This document shows, in pieces, positions 46,848 to 57,989 of a stretch of DNA of 64,000 bases (positions within the stretch are counted from its first letter, which is position 1; every line of letters starts with the position of its first letter). The notes below the pieces were generated by a model, which had not been told where the DNA came from, ran no database searches, and saw only the letters and a program-made list of their open reading frames with translations. The stretch comes from Caprella mutica (lineage: Eukaryota; Arthropoda; Malacostraca; Amphipoda; Caprellidae): assembly GCA_947561585.1 (NCBI GenBank), contig CANNZV010000258.1:62001-126000 (forward strand), written 5' to 3'. The translations under genes and the position numbers were made by a program.

Positions 46848-47511
46848 GCCCCCCTAACACTTGCGTTTCTTGACGCCGCCTTTAAAAAAATGTTCATTGC
46901 AAAAAGCTCAGCTGCAATTGATTTTAACGGAGCCCTTCACACTTGAGTTTTTTTATCAGCACTTTTTCTAACGCAATTCATAGCAGAGTCCACTGCTGAA
47001 ATAAGAGCAGAATTTTAAGTGCTAGAACTTTAGCAGGATACGAATGTCTATTGTACCGTTCAAATAAGCCTTTTCTTCAGTGATGGGATTGCAAACATAC
47101 ACAATACTATTGACGAAAATAAAATAAGCAGAGAAAATGAAAACCTGAGAAAAAAATAAGCTGAGAAAATGATAACCAGAGGAAATGATAACCAGAGGAA
47201 ATGATAACAATATGAAATGATGACCAGAGAACATGATGACCAGAAAAAAAAGGATTACCAGAGAAAAGGATGACCAGAGAAAATGATAGCAGAGAAAATG
47301 ATAGGCAGAGAAAATGATATGCAGAGAAATTGATTTGCAAAGAAAATGATAACCAGAGGAAATGATAACTAGAGGAAATGGTAACCAGAAACCTAATAAT
47401 AACCAGAGAAAAATGTTAAGATGAGCGTTTTTTTCTAACGCAAGTGTGAACTCATGCCAAATGAGCATTTTTCCAATATCAGCGTTGAGAAACGCAAGTG
47501 TGTAGGTGGCT
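46848..47511. mobile_element. MITE with ACTTGCGTTTCT ends and internal tandem repeat
   Basis: The left end is GGCCCCCCTAACACTTGCGT and the right end in reverse complement is GCCACCTACACACTTGCGTT. Homology runs through TTCTTGACGC / TTCTCAACGC. TAG occurs on both flanks (46845-46847, 47512-47514). It carries the array at 47105-47415. Classified as PIF-like from end type only. Confidence 0.7.
47105..47415 (+). repeat. 17-bp array in the MITE
   Basis: Units such as AGAAAATGATAACCAGA and AGGAAATGATAACCAG. The long minus-strand frames here (148 and 77 codons) read as repeated SGYHFLW/FSLVI and are translated minisatellite. Confidence 0.9.
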
Positions 47512-47587
47512 TAGTGTTGGATAAGTTGATATTATTATAGCTTTACATGTTATGTATAAGTTTTGAATAAGATCTCATTTTTAGTAC

Positions 47588-47985
47588 ATTATTATATACG
47601 CTATTGTATACAGGGTGTTATCGAGCTATTGACCAAATTTGCCAACTTGCATAAAAACCAAAAATTAACACTTTTCATGAATAATAAATAGTCTAAAAAT
47701 ACTTCATAATCGATTTATTGATATCCTGATTCTCTGGTAATAGTTCACATGAAAAGGGAATTTCATATAAAACCGACATTGGTTCACGAACATTTGAATT
47801 ATGTAAACTGCTTAGTTTTCAAGAATGGTTATAGTTTTTTGGTTGCAGATGAGGTGTCAGATCTGCACTTTCGCTGGAGGCAGCACTCCGTACCTTTAAT
47901 GTAATAACATTATTATAGGTACTATACGGGCAATTTTTGTTGAATTTTCCATTCAATAACCATCTGTTAGGAACATAAGTAACTG
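47588..47985 (+). repeat. Dispersed repeat related to 28463-28840, copy 2
   Basis: It opens with the mariner-like tip CAGGGTGTTATCGAGCTATT preceded by TA. It then shares CATAAAAACC, TTGCAGATGAGGTGTCAGAT and AATAACCATCTGTTA with copy 1. No matching opposite tip was seen. Confidence 0.6.
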
Positions 47986-50900
47986 TGATTATCATATATT
48001 GGATTAATTATTACCCTAGCATCAGGGTATCAATATCTCCATAATTAAAGAAACATTACCTTGTAAATAGACGGGTTTCATTTCGAAAATTACAATTCAA
48101 TAGTGAATAATAAGAAAATAATACTGTGTCTCAATTATTCGACATGAACACTCTTATTACGAAATACTGTTTTCAGTCTAGAAACAAATATAGTAAGTGG
48201 TTAATTTAAGTTAATTTCCTTCTGGCTGTCAAAATGCATACTGAAAATAATATCTCAAGAAAATTTAGTTACATTCAGAAAACTCGAAAAACAAAGTAAA
48301 AAATTATCTAAAGTAAAGGCTCATCTACTCTTCAATGAGATATGTTTAAGTGGTACATATGTATCTGTTCTTGTGGAATAGCTTCCCTTTCAACTTGCAA
48401 CTTAGCTATAAGGGACTCAAAAGAAATGTGAGGAGTAGCTTAGACAGTTGTCTGAACTCCAATTGTCTGAACTCATTGCAGGTCAGATATCTTTGTCTAT
48501 GAAAATTGGAAAATTCCTTTGAATCCAGGTATGGATGTATGTGGAGTGATGTGATGGTGCTGAGTCATTTCGGAGAACCCATGGTGAACCCGAAAAGTAT
48601 TCTTTAGAAATTAGACCATGGTAGTATCTTCAATTCCAGAATAAGAGAGATGAACTGTTCTGAGTTCAATCTTCCAGCACTCGTCAATCAATTCAAGGTG
48701 TATACCATATGTGTAACATTTAAAACATGTGTATATCATGTATGTATACTTAATGTAAATAAATATGTTTGTACGTTTTGAGTACCTTCCGCTGTCTCAT
48801 ACAACATTTAATGACTTCTTTCAGCAATTATTCTCTCGGGTTTCAACATTTTTGATGGTTTTGTTCTAAGATCTTACTTCACCACTGGACACATTGAAGA
48901 TAGCAAATAACAGCTTCTGCGGCCAGTTCACGATGAGATCGACGTAGGCTTCAACACAAATTCTCCTTTGCTTTTGATTAGAACTTTGGTTTTACGCTAT
49001 GTTTACGATACAGTCCTGCAAACTAGTCTCCATGTAACTAGTCTCCTAGTTACAACTAAAAAAAGTCCAAACAGTTGAACGTTCCATTAACAACTTCTTT
49101 GCCGAACATAATCACTATGCATTAATCTACATCCATGATACAACGGTTGAAATTAATATACAGATGCCTCAAATAGGAAGATTCTGACACTAGCTTACAG
49201 AAAATATACGATTCAAATGATCAAACATCGATTTTGAATTAATTATTTGATACACAAATTTGGTTGTTTCAATTCTGAAATACATGAATATGCAGTTAAA
49301 CTAGTAAGGCAAACTGTAATACATCTTTCCCAAATATGAACTAACCATATTTCTTTTACAAGTGCTATGAAAATTCTTACTTCCTACAAAGTGCATTATA
49401 ACTTTGAGAATTTATCGCCCATAAGATTTACATATTTGTAGCACACGTGCCAAGTATTACCCTTTCATGAAGCAGCTTTAACATTTCAAAGTAGGGAAGC
49501 GTATTACTTTGATAGCAATCTGTTGATCAAAGACGGTGAACTGTATTAAATAGATTAGATCAAATTAATACCGTTAAAGTGAATGTAAAAAACAGCTCAA
49601 TATAATAAAACACTTCAACAAAGAATTAATTAGTGGATGAATAGATATTCTGTAACATAAACTTCATACCAAATTAATCTGTAAAAGTCTTTAACAAAAG
49701 CTTTACATTTATTTTAATCTAGTTCCAGCGTTTCCTTTTTCCATGAAAGTGATTAAGAATAGGAAAGAGATAATTATTGTATAATAAAGCAATTAATCTC
49801 AATTTTACAGCCAAGAACCAAATTCTCATTTTTAGACTATCAAATTGGTGATCAAATGCCATAATAACACCTTTGGTACTATGCTACACTTTGTATGGTA
49901 ATGTGATGGTCACTTAATTACCATCAAGAGTGTATAGTTCAATTTATTAACTTTTCAATTTTCTACCAACTTCCCCTTTGTCCACTGACTTGCATTATAA
50001 ATTCTTTAATCTGACGATAGATAATCTCACCACTCTGCTTAATATTCAAAGTACCGAGTGTGATGTTAAGGATGGAGAAATCAACATCTGCAACAGTTTG
50101 GCTTCAGACGGGATGTTTTGATGTATTGAGGCAGGTGGAAAAGTTTTGTGAGAACGTAGAAGATAAAGGAAAATAAATTTGTGTCCCTACCAAATATCAC
50201 AATCCGTTTCTTTTAATGGTGTTATGATACAAGTATTTTTCAATGCTTTATTCTAATTGATATTCATAAGACTATTCCGTTACATTGAATTTTATAGTCT
50301 GAATAATAGTAGTTTTCATTTAATGAACATTGTAGACAAAGGAAAGTACAATGCATTCTTTATTTCAATCACTGCAAGGTTCAAGGTGCTTTTATGTTAC
50401 AAATATTAAAGCAAATGAGTATGACATATAAAAACTTTACCGGTTACTCGTTCCTTCACTCTTTTCTATCCTGTGATTTGCATATAGAGTGACGTATAAA
50501 GCAACAGACGTACTGGTATTGAATGAGAATGAGAGAACTACCTACCACCCCACTGATTCTGTCTCTTATTTCCTTTTCAAATTAGTTCATGGTGTAAATA
50601 TTGAGAGAACTGGATTCGATCTGAAGATGGAAAATGACGTTACATACGATTTAGAGAACATAAAAAATATGTTGATGATGGTGAATCTATTTTTGAAATA
50701 TGTCAGTATAGTATTTGCTAATTAATTTTCATCCCGAACTATGCTTGGGTTCATTTTCTTCCTTGCAATGAGACAAAATACAAAAATCTAGTACTCTATT
50801 TAAATATTTTATCACAAACCATCTCGCACGGCAATGAAATTTGTCACATGTATGACTGAAAGATGAGTGAAATTTAGATCTCTTAATTACGTATAAATAG

Positions 50901-51539
50901 ACTCGTGAGTTTGTTTGCATATATTCAGTTACTCGCCTTATAGTCTGACTAGTGAGAATGTTATCGTGACATCAAACAGATGATCTGCCGATTTTATGCA
51001 CCTTTTTACAATATTTCGTCTATTTTAGTTTGATTGGTCAAGTTATAGTAAAAGAAAAAAAGGTATCAAAATGTAATTATATAGCAAAATCAATTGGTAG
51101 ATTATTTCAAGGTTTCATAATCTATTAATTTACAATATCAAAATATGATAGAAAATTATAATTTGTAAATGTTTTCTTAATCCCGATGTACTTTTTTCCT
51201 TGCGCAGTTAGAACATTTTCGTAGCAGTGCTTGGTTAGTGGTCACGTATATATTCGATCATCATAATTATCTCAAGGCTATGCAGCTTCAAAAAAAGTTT
51301 TAAATTCATCTTGAATTTGAATTACAAAAATTATGAAGTAGTTAACTTAACTAATAACAGTTTATAATATAACTTAACCAATATATTATTACATAAGCAA
51401 TTCTAAAAGCAATGAATACACTAATATAAGATAACCTAAAGTTCTGAATGTATGTAGGAAACTTCAATTAATATAATATTAGTGTCTTTTCTCAGATACC
51501 ATTTTGTATGATTTTTTCTATGTAAATAACTATATAATT
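47986..51539. other. Long AT-rich spacer; no supported gene
   Basis: No domains, MITE ends or tandem arrays were identified. A minus-strand stretch near 48965-48880 reads RRICVEAYVDLIVNWPQKLL and looks coding-like, but I do not recognise it and it lacks supporting splice sites. A 78-codon plus frame at 50489-50725 (MTYKATDVLVLNENE...) is also unrecognised. Confidence 0.4.
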
Positions 51540-51559
51540 ACACTTTTTTTATAAAATGT

Positions 51560-51565
51560 TTTATT
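51560..51565 (-). terminator. Poly(A) signal of the minus-strand exon
   Basis: AATAAA on the minus strand lies about 60 nt downstream of the stop codon at 51625-51627, a normal distance for an insect short 3' UTR. Confidence 0.6.
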
Positions 51566-51624
51566 CAAGAACTGATTGACTCTATATTAAGTAATTATTA
51601 CTTCGCCATGGTATCACTAGGTCC

Positions 51625-51792
51625 TTATCTCCACTCCTGTTGTTCTTCTGAGCCACTTGATGTTGACCTCTGGTGTGTGTGTGACCATCTGTAGTGACCC
51701 ATGACTTCAGGGAGAGTCTGCAGCTGCACGGAGTAGAAAGGCGTAATGACGGACTGAGCAAAATGGGACAGGTAGACAGACCCTCTGCGGTG
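51625..51792 (-). CDS. Candidate terminal exon of an unknown protein-coding gene
   Basis: On the minus strand, following an acceptor TTCTTAG (51793-51799) or the alternative GCACCGCAG (to 51785), an open frame encodes HRRGSVYLSHFAQSVITPFY, then SVQLQTLPEVMGHYRW, a hydrophilic SSGSEEQQ tail and a TAA stop. The segment is clearly GC-richer than its surroundings, the frame closes cleanly before TAA, and an AATAAA signal follows. I do not recognise the family. Preceding exons would lie at higher coordinates, beyond or among the transposons from 52 kb on; none was identified. It may be one exon of a larger gene whose introns have filled with mobile elements. A pseudogene fragment is not excluded. 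Confidence 0.5.
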   Translation of the reverse strand, partial: HRRGSVYLSHFAQSVITPFYSVQLQTLPEVMGHYRWSHTHQRSTSSGSEEQQEWR

Positions 51793-52389
51793 CTAAGAAC
51801 TACAAATTACCCATAAATTGGACACTTCATGAACAAGGCTGCTAGAGTTTATAATACATATTGTAGGATTTAGTTAAGAAAGGACACAATGTAAGGAAGA
51901 ATAAATTAAACGCATCATGAACCAGACTAGGAACTTTTTCATCATATACTGCATCGCTTTTTTTGAATTAATATGTTTGGTTAAATATATTTTATATTTT
52001 GTTTGGTAAAATATACTAAATATATTAAACAGAATAAACTATTTATTTTCTTTTGTTAAAATTGTATGACTTTACAGAATGGGGATTAATTAATGATATT
52101 ATATCATTGATTATATCATATTCAAAATTATAGTGTACTTTTATTTTGGAGAAATTCAGGAATGCTCTTCCCAAACACTGACAGTTTTATAGAGTTGAAT
52201 TGCCAAAAAAGAGCATCGATTTGTAATTATTGCTACCTATTTATTGGCAGTTTAGTCTTGTACTAAAAATGAAATATTAATACCTAATAACACGATAGTG
52301 ACGCGCTAAGATAAAGGACTAACCAGAAACAAAATTATGGTGATGCCATAGATAGGAATATTGTAAGGTGGTATACATAATTAACTAAA

Positions 52390-52955
52390 ATTGGCACTCG
52401 GTAGAACGCATACCTTCGCCGCCGATTATAAAGACACTGACCTTAACCATTGACCAATTTGCTTCCAAAATCTAATATACTAGATGATGACCAATCATCC
52501 CACCAAATTTCATGCAATTTGGTTGAATGTTCTTTGAGTTATTGTGTTACAAATGACCTTGATCTTGATCTTTGACCTTTGACCTGATCGCTCTCAAAAT
52601 CAAAACAAATGATTCCTGGATATTACTAATCGTCCCAAAAAATTTAAGGTAATTAGGTAGAATACTTTTTGGTCTATAAGTGTCTTTGAACTTGACCTTT
52701 GACCAAATCGCTCCCAAACTTTAACCAGATAGTGACAGGACATTGGTCAATCGTTCCAAAACATTTCAGGCAATTTGGTTGAATATTCTTTGAGTTACTG
52801 AGTTCCCAAAATTCTACCAGTTGGTTCATGGACCATGGCGAAGCGTCCCACCAATTTCAGGCAAATTGGTTGAATACTTTTTGAGTTGTTCGAATAACAA
52901 GATGATAAATAAATAAATGCTGCCAAAAATGTAACCTTCCGCAAATTTGCGCAAA
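52390..52955 (+). repeat. GACCTT-family repeat, copy 6
   Basis: Starts GGCACTCGGTAGAACGCATA and ends AACCTTCCGCAAATTTGCGC, with four to five internal phrase repeats. Confidence 0.85.
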
Positions 52956-53271
52956 GATAATAACTTGACATAAATAATTTTAATATAGGAATTCAAACTT
53001 TAAATGTGTTTAAAGATTAAAATAATTCAAACAATTCCTAATATTCATAAATTCATATACAACACATAGAAAGTATTGTTAGAATTTGAAACTAATTTAT
53101 ACACATGATATTTTTCTGTGATTTGCCCAGCACGCGAATAAGTCGTTCCACCCCTACAACTCAAGACAAAATGACCTCATTTATTGAAACAAATTACCTT
53201 TGTTATATTTGAAGTAGATGCATGGAGAGAATCATTAGTAACTATCTCAATAATATTACTAACTAAATTTT

Positions 53272-53815
53272 GTGCACTCGGTAGAGCGCAAACCTTCGCC
53301 GCCTGTTTGACCCGTTCTCTCCCAAAATTTGATAAACTGCTAACTGGATAATAATCAATCGTTTCACCAAGTTTCATGCAATATGGTTCAATAGTTCTTG
53401 AGTTATTGAATTATGAATGACCTTGACCTTCCACCGGATCGCTTCAAAAATTCTACCAGATAGTTCCTGGACATTGATCAATTATTGTACCATCGAATTT
53501 CAAACAATTTGGTTCAATACTTTTTGAGTCATTGAGTTACAAAGGGCCTTGACCTTTATCATTGACCTTTGACTCAACCGTTCCTAAAATCAAATAAAAT
53601 GGTTCCTGTATAGTTATGAATGACCATGACCTTGAACCTTTAACCGGGTTGCTCCCAAAATTCTAGCAGCAGGTCACTAGACATGGACCAATCATTTCAC
53701 AAAATTTCAGGCAATTTGGTAGAACACTTTTTCAGTTAAGCGAATAACAAGATGATAAATAAATAAATAAATAAATGAGGGGTAAAATATAAGCTTTCCG
53801 CATTCTACGAAGGTA
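53272..53815 (+). repeat. GACCTT-family repeat, copy 7
   Basis: Starts GTGCACTCGGTAGAGCGCAA and ends CTTTCCGCATTCTACGAAGG. Has the AAATAAATAAATAAATAAAT tract shortly before the end. Same orientation as copy 6, about 900 bp apart. Confidence 0.87.
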
Positions 53816-54391
53816 ATTATATAATATATTCTATGAGCTGATCCAAACTGGGGTGGTGATTCAAAGTTTGTCTGCGAGTCAATTTCTTGATTTTCTCCCT
53901 TAAAAACAAGGTAATTAAGGCAAATATCGTGACACTTATTAAATATGTTTATCCGGACATAACAGTAAATGAGACACGATTTTCTCACCAATATATTGGC
54001 TTTTATAAAATAAAATACTAGACATACTTAACACTTTAACCCCAGTCATCTTTTCGTGGTACTTCATCACATATTTTATTAATTAAATTTATGTGATTAT
54101 GAATAAATATTTCAATTTAAGTATATGGAATTATTATGTTGATTTGAAAATCATTTTTCTTAAGGGCCCCGTACGATCAAAAAAAGCGTCAATATTTTAT
54201 ATCAAAATATTGATATCGAAATTTTGGTACATAATTTGATGTTGTGTAGGGCCGTTTGACGTCAAAAAATTATTTGAATCGAAATTTTGGTGAATCAAAT
54301 CCGTTCGATATTTTTTGAAAAGTCGTCAAATTTTTATTACGTGTGAAGGGGTCCTGTCAAAATTTTAATCAAATTATTTAGTTTACAGGTA

Positions 54392-54503
54392 CAGGTAAAG
54401 CTCGTACAACAGACAGTATTTGTTAAACAATACAATATGAAGAAGTCGTTGTAACGAGTTGCTTGTCCGGTTATAGATCGTCCGCTGTACCAGTTTTACC
54501 TTG
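54392..54503. mobile_element. Nested 112-bp TA-flanked MITE
   Basis: The ends CAGGTAAAGCTCGTACAACA and CAAGGTAAAACTGGTACAGC (reverse complement) are flanked by TA at both sides. Mariner-type in size and target. A solo end of the same family lies at 4929. Confidence 0.75.
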
Positions 54504-54544
54504 TATACAGTATGTTTTTTTACAGTTTTTGACTCAAATATTCA

Positions 54545-54980
54545 CCCATTTCATAATTGTATATTAAACTAAGGTTCAGACAAAGGATGATAGCCTCACA
54601 GGTTTCAATAACTAATTTTTCAATTGTTTGCGGAGTTCTTGTTGTCAGAAATTTCCAGTCTTTAAAGGAATTTCCAGACGCCAGGTACCTGAGTGTGATG
54701 GGCACAAGCATTCACTTGGTGGTATGGACGGACGTATGGCAGTGTCTTCCTTCTATATTGATGACTTGATAAGGTCGAGTAACTCATCAAACGATGGTGC
54801 ATCCATTCGAAGGTAGTTACGGAAGTCCTCCGGTTCGTTAGCCCATAATTTTTGAAGGATGTTGACGTGTCCGTAGGGTTCAAGTTTTAAATACCAGTCT
54901 TTTGACCATTTTCGACGTTTACCAGGAGGTTTGTCAGAGTCCATTGCAAATACTAATGCTATCTCCACTGACTCTTTCAT
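54545..54980 (-). pseudogene. Harbinger transposase N-terminal fragment
   Basis: HARBI1-type transposases have an N-terminal region ending in an F-x-x-(Y/F)-(L/F)-R-M-S/D-x-x-x-F-x-x-L-L block before the DDE nuclease. Here the minus strand (54980 to 54753) gives WYLKLEPYGHVNILQKLW and DFRNYLRMDAPSFDELLDLI. A second frame (about 54711 to 54560) gives ITLRYLASGNSFKDWKFLTT and TPQTIEKLVIETCEAIILCL, the normal continuation. A frameshift near 54750 separates them, with a fragment in a third frame between. The catalytic DDE domain is absent, so the gene is non-functional. Confidence 0.85.
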
Positions 54981-55089
54981 CTCGAAAATTTCGACTAACC
55001 TAAATTTTGATAGAAAAAATGATTAAGGGATCAAACACACTACAATCCATTAATGAGGTTTGGTATTTATGCAGAGACGCTTGGCTGTT

Positions 55090-55159
55090 CACACTGCGAG
55101 CGGAGCGGCGCTCCGAATAAACAATAATATTAATGGCGTTCCGCTCCGCTTGTAGTGTG
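55090..55159. repeat. GC-rich hairpin inside the Harbinger element
   Basis: CACACTGCGAGCGGAGCGG and CCGCTCCGCTTGTAGTGTG form a 70-bp near-perfect inverted repeat, perhaps another tiny MITE. Confidence 0.7.
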
Positions 55160-55454
55160 TACGTACCTTTAGCGTGTGTGGACAATCAAGCATCAAAATT
55201 TTGTATCAAAATTGCGCGTCAAAATTTTGAATCAAAATACAAAACATTTCTTTTAACGTGTATGGGCACCTTTAGAAATAAATGAAAATATATACGATGA
55301 AATAAAAATGAAATAAAAATAAATTTGTTTACAATTTTTGAAGAAAGTTCCTTCACATTTCAACTTTTAATGCGAATTGAAGATATTCAAAATGATTCAA
55401 ACTCAATCGATATATTAAAAAAATATATATAAATTAGAAATACCCAGATAACCA

Positions 55455-56070
55455 TATCCTCTCTGTCCCGCGTGGGAAAGAGGGGGACATCCCTCGCTAG
55501 CGAGGGACAGAGAGGGACGGGAGATTTCAGACGTCTCCAGACGTCTGAAATCCGACGTCTTTCCAACGTCTGAAATCCCACTCACGTCTTACACAAGCGG
55601 GATGTCCCTCGTCTGTCCAATGTCTTAAATCCCACTCTCATCCCACGTCTTTTCCACGCGGGATGTCCCTCTCTGTCGCAAGTGGGATGTCCCTCTCTGT
55701 CCCACGCAGGATGTCCCTCTCTGTCTCACGTCTGTCCCACACGGGATGTCCCTCTCTGTCCCTCGTCTGTTTTACGTGGTAAAAAGTACGCGGGATGTCC
55801 CACTCTGTCCCACGTCTTTCCCACGTGGGATGTCCCTCTCTGTCCCACGTCTGTCCCACGTGGGATGTCCCTCTCTGTCCCTCGTCTGTTTTACGCGGGA
55901 AAAAGTACGCGGGATGTCCCTCTCTGTCCCACGCGAGATGTCCCTTTCTGTCCCACGTCTGTCCCACGTAGGATGTCCCTCTCTGTCCCACGCGGGATAT
56001 CCCTCTCTGTCCCATGTCTGTCCAACGCGGGATGTCCCTCTCTGTCCCTCGTCTGTTTTACGCGGGAAAA
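55455..56070 (+). repeat. Left arm array of element B
   Basis: Irregular array of TCCCACG(C/T)GGGATGTCC and CTCTCTGTCCCACGTCTGTC words; some units include TTTTACGCGGGAAAAAGT. Strikingly GC-rich for this window. Confidence 0.9.
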
Positions 56071-56109
56071 AGTTATACCAAAAAGGTATATCTATCTCAA
56101 GCTTTATTT

Positions 56110-56880
56110 ACGTATCATAACTAGGTAGGTATTCATAAACAGATGTAGGTATCTAGGTAGGCATTGATGAATAATACTAGGTAGTAGGTAAGTAGGTACG
56201 GATTGATGAACACTACCTAGTAGGTATACTAGGTAGGTAGGTATTGATATACACTGGTAGGTATCTAGGTAGGTATTGGCAAACAGTTATAGGTAACTAG
56301 GTAGGTATTGATGAGCACTAGTAGTTTACTTGGTAGGTACTGACAAACAGTTGTAGGTAACTAGGTATTACTTATGAGCACAAGTAGGATGAGCACTAGT
56401 AGGTAACTAGGTAGGTATTGATGAACACTAGTAGGTAACTAGGTAGATTTTGATGAACACTAGTAGGTAACTAGGTAGGTATTGATGAATATCTAGTAGG
56501 TAACTAGGACCTAAATTGGTATTTATAAACAGTTGTAGGCAATTAGGTAGGCATTGTTAAACACAAGAAGGTAACTAATTAAGTATTGATAAGCAGTTGT
56601 AGGCAACTAGGTAGGCATTGATAAACACCAGTAGGTAACTAGGTAGGTATTGACAAACAGTAATGTAGGTAACTAAGTAGGTACTGATAAATACTACGTA
56701 ATAGGTAACTAGGTAAGTAGTGATAACCACCAGTAGGTACTAGATTGGTAGTTATTCACTTGTAGGTTACTAGGTAGTTATTAATAAACTCTAGTAGGTA
56801 ACTAGATATGTATAAGGTAGTGATACCACCAGTAGGTAACTATAGGTAAGATTAATTAACAGTTTTAGGTAATTATAGGT
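56110..56880 (+). repeat. TAGGTAACTAGGTAGGTATT array in element B
   Basis: About 25 degenerate units of 27-32 bp combining GTAGGTAACTAGGTAGGTAT with TGATGAACACTA or TGACAAACAGTTG variants. Confidence 0.88.
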
Positions 56881-57004
56881 AGTTAATAACATTAATTAAC
56901 ATTATCAATACAAATATTAATAAATAACTTTATACACATTCTTATCATTTACATTTAAAAATAAAAGATACTAAAATGTAAAATATTAAATTATATTTAT
57001 TTAA

Positions 57005-57275
57005 AATAACTTTAAGAAGCACGCAAGTTATCAAGTTGCATAAACATCATTCCAATACTACTTCTACCATGTCCAGGATGGCTGAGTGGTAGCGTCGCAG
57101 ACTGCAATAGTACATCACACTACAGTCCTGAGTTCGATTCCCGAGATCAACACTACATTTCTTTCTCCACTTCTTCCCATTTAATTTGTATATAACAATA
57201 TGTATTATTAAAATTATTGATATACAGCCAAATGTACATATACACTATATGCAATATAGTAAGAAAATGCAATAA
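57005..57275 (+). repeat. tRNA-derived SINE-like core of element B
   Basis: Homologous to 20405-20660. It includes the upstream TTGCATAAACATCATT segment, the tRNA-like head and the downstream CATTTAATTTGTATATAACA body. Confidence 0.72.
57071..57151 (+). pseudogene. tRNA-Leu/Ser-like pseudogene
   Basis: GTCCAGGATGGCTGAGTGGT supplies a good A box, with GCT/AGC able to pair as a D stem. GAGTTCGATTCCCG is a recognisable B box. The T stem has mismatches and the 3' end (GATCAACAC) does not pair with the 5' GTCCAGG, so the acceptor stem is lost. Better preserved than the copy at 20475. It could still recruit RNA polymerase III but is not a functional tRNA. Confidence 0.7.
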
Positions 57276-57351
57276 TGATTAGTATGATCTTTTTATTTCT
57301 TATACATATTTATATTCCCCAATTAACCGAAGTAGTTTGAGCAGAAGAGAG

Positions 57352-57960
57352 ATATGTCCCCCTTGCAGAGGGAGACATCTACACTTTGTCCCACGTCTTG
57401 CAGAGGGGGACATCTGCACTCTGTCCCACGTCTTGCAGAGGGGGACATCCGCACTCTGTCCCACGTCTTGCAGAGAAGGCATCTGCACTCTGTCCCACGT
57501 CTTGCAGAGGGGGACATCCGCACTCTGTCCCACGTCTTGCAAAGGGGGACATCCACACTCTGTCCCACGTCTTGCAGAGGGGGATATTCTCACTCTGTCC
57601 CACGTCTTGAATACGAACTCTGTCCCACGTGGGTCCCACGTCTTATTTCCCTCTTCCCTCTATAGCGAGGGACATCCGCACTCTGTCCCACGTGGATCCC
57701 ACGTCTTGAATCCCTCTATAGCGAGGGACATCCACACTCTGTCCCACGTGGGTCCCACGTCTTGAAAATGGAGTGGGGTAAGACGTGGGACAGGTGGATG
57801 TCCCCCTCTGTAAGAGGGGGATAAGACGTGGGATCAGACTTCTTGCAGAGGGGGACCCCTGTGCAAATGAAGCGGGTTAGACGTCTGCAAGACGTCTGAT
57901 GTCCCCCGCCCCACGTCTTAAATCCCTCTATAGCGAGGGGTATCAGACGTCTTAAGACGT
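57352..57960 (+). repeat. Right arm array of element B
   Basis: Units of about 36 bp including CACGTCTTGCAGAGGGGGAC and ATCCGCACTCTGTCC. The distal part (57600-57960) mixes in CTCTATAGCGAGGGACATCC and GACGTCT palindromes. Confidence 0.9.
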
Positions 57961-57989
57961 GGGACAAACAGCTTTTGGTTAGCTGGGTA

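Larger units (their letters stand above)
54163..55271 (-). mobile_element. Deleted PIF/Harbinger element with TTA duplication
   Basis: The ends AGGGCCCCGTAC and AGGTGCCCATAC (reverse complement of the right) are flanked by TTA (54160-54162, 55272-55274). Subterminal regions repeat ATCAAAATTTTG-like words. It carries the N-terminal part of a transposase on the minus strand, and a small MITE sits where the rest of the gene would be expected. Confidence 0.87.
55441..57989. mobile_element. Element B: CCCAG-TAAC-ended composite with satellite arms and tRNA-like core
   Basis: The termini TACCCAGATAACC and TACCCAGCTAACC (reverse complement of the right end) match those of element A. The left arm (55455-56070) and right arm (57352-57960) are arrays built of TCTGTCCCACGTC, GGGATGTCCC and GGGGGACATCC words; both also contain GACGTCTGA(A/T) near the outer side. 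Between them lie a TAGGTAACTAGGTAGGTA array and a tRNA-like core homologous to that of element A. No transposase. The several 60-148 codon frames over the arms are translated repeats. Confidence 0.8.

Noticed and set aside
47022..47468. 148-codon minus-strand frame resembling a membrane protein
   Set aside because: Hydrophobicity comes from the translated ATGATAACCAGA array; no non-repetitive domain.
48360..49000. A transposase partner for the mariner-like tip at 47588
   Set aside because: A few coding-like stretches exist on both strands, but no catalytic block or inverted right end could be found.
55638..56128. Open frames of 124-148 codons on both strands
   Set aside because: They are translated satellite units (SLSVPRLSHVG-type periodicity), open in several frames at once.
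57071..57151. Functional tRNA gene
   Set aside because: A and B boxes are present but acceptor and T stems do not pair; repeated in a mobile context.
57300..57765. Six overlapping open frames up to 142 codons
   Set aside because: Same cause: the 36-bp array of element B's right arm is a multiple of three and stays open in many frames.
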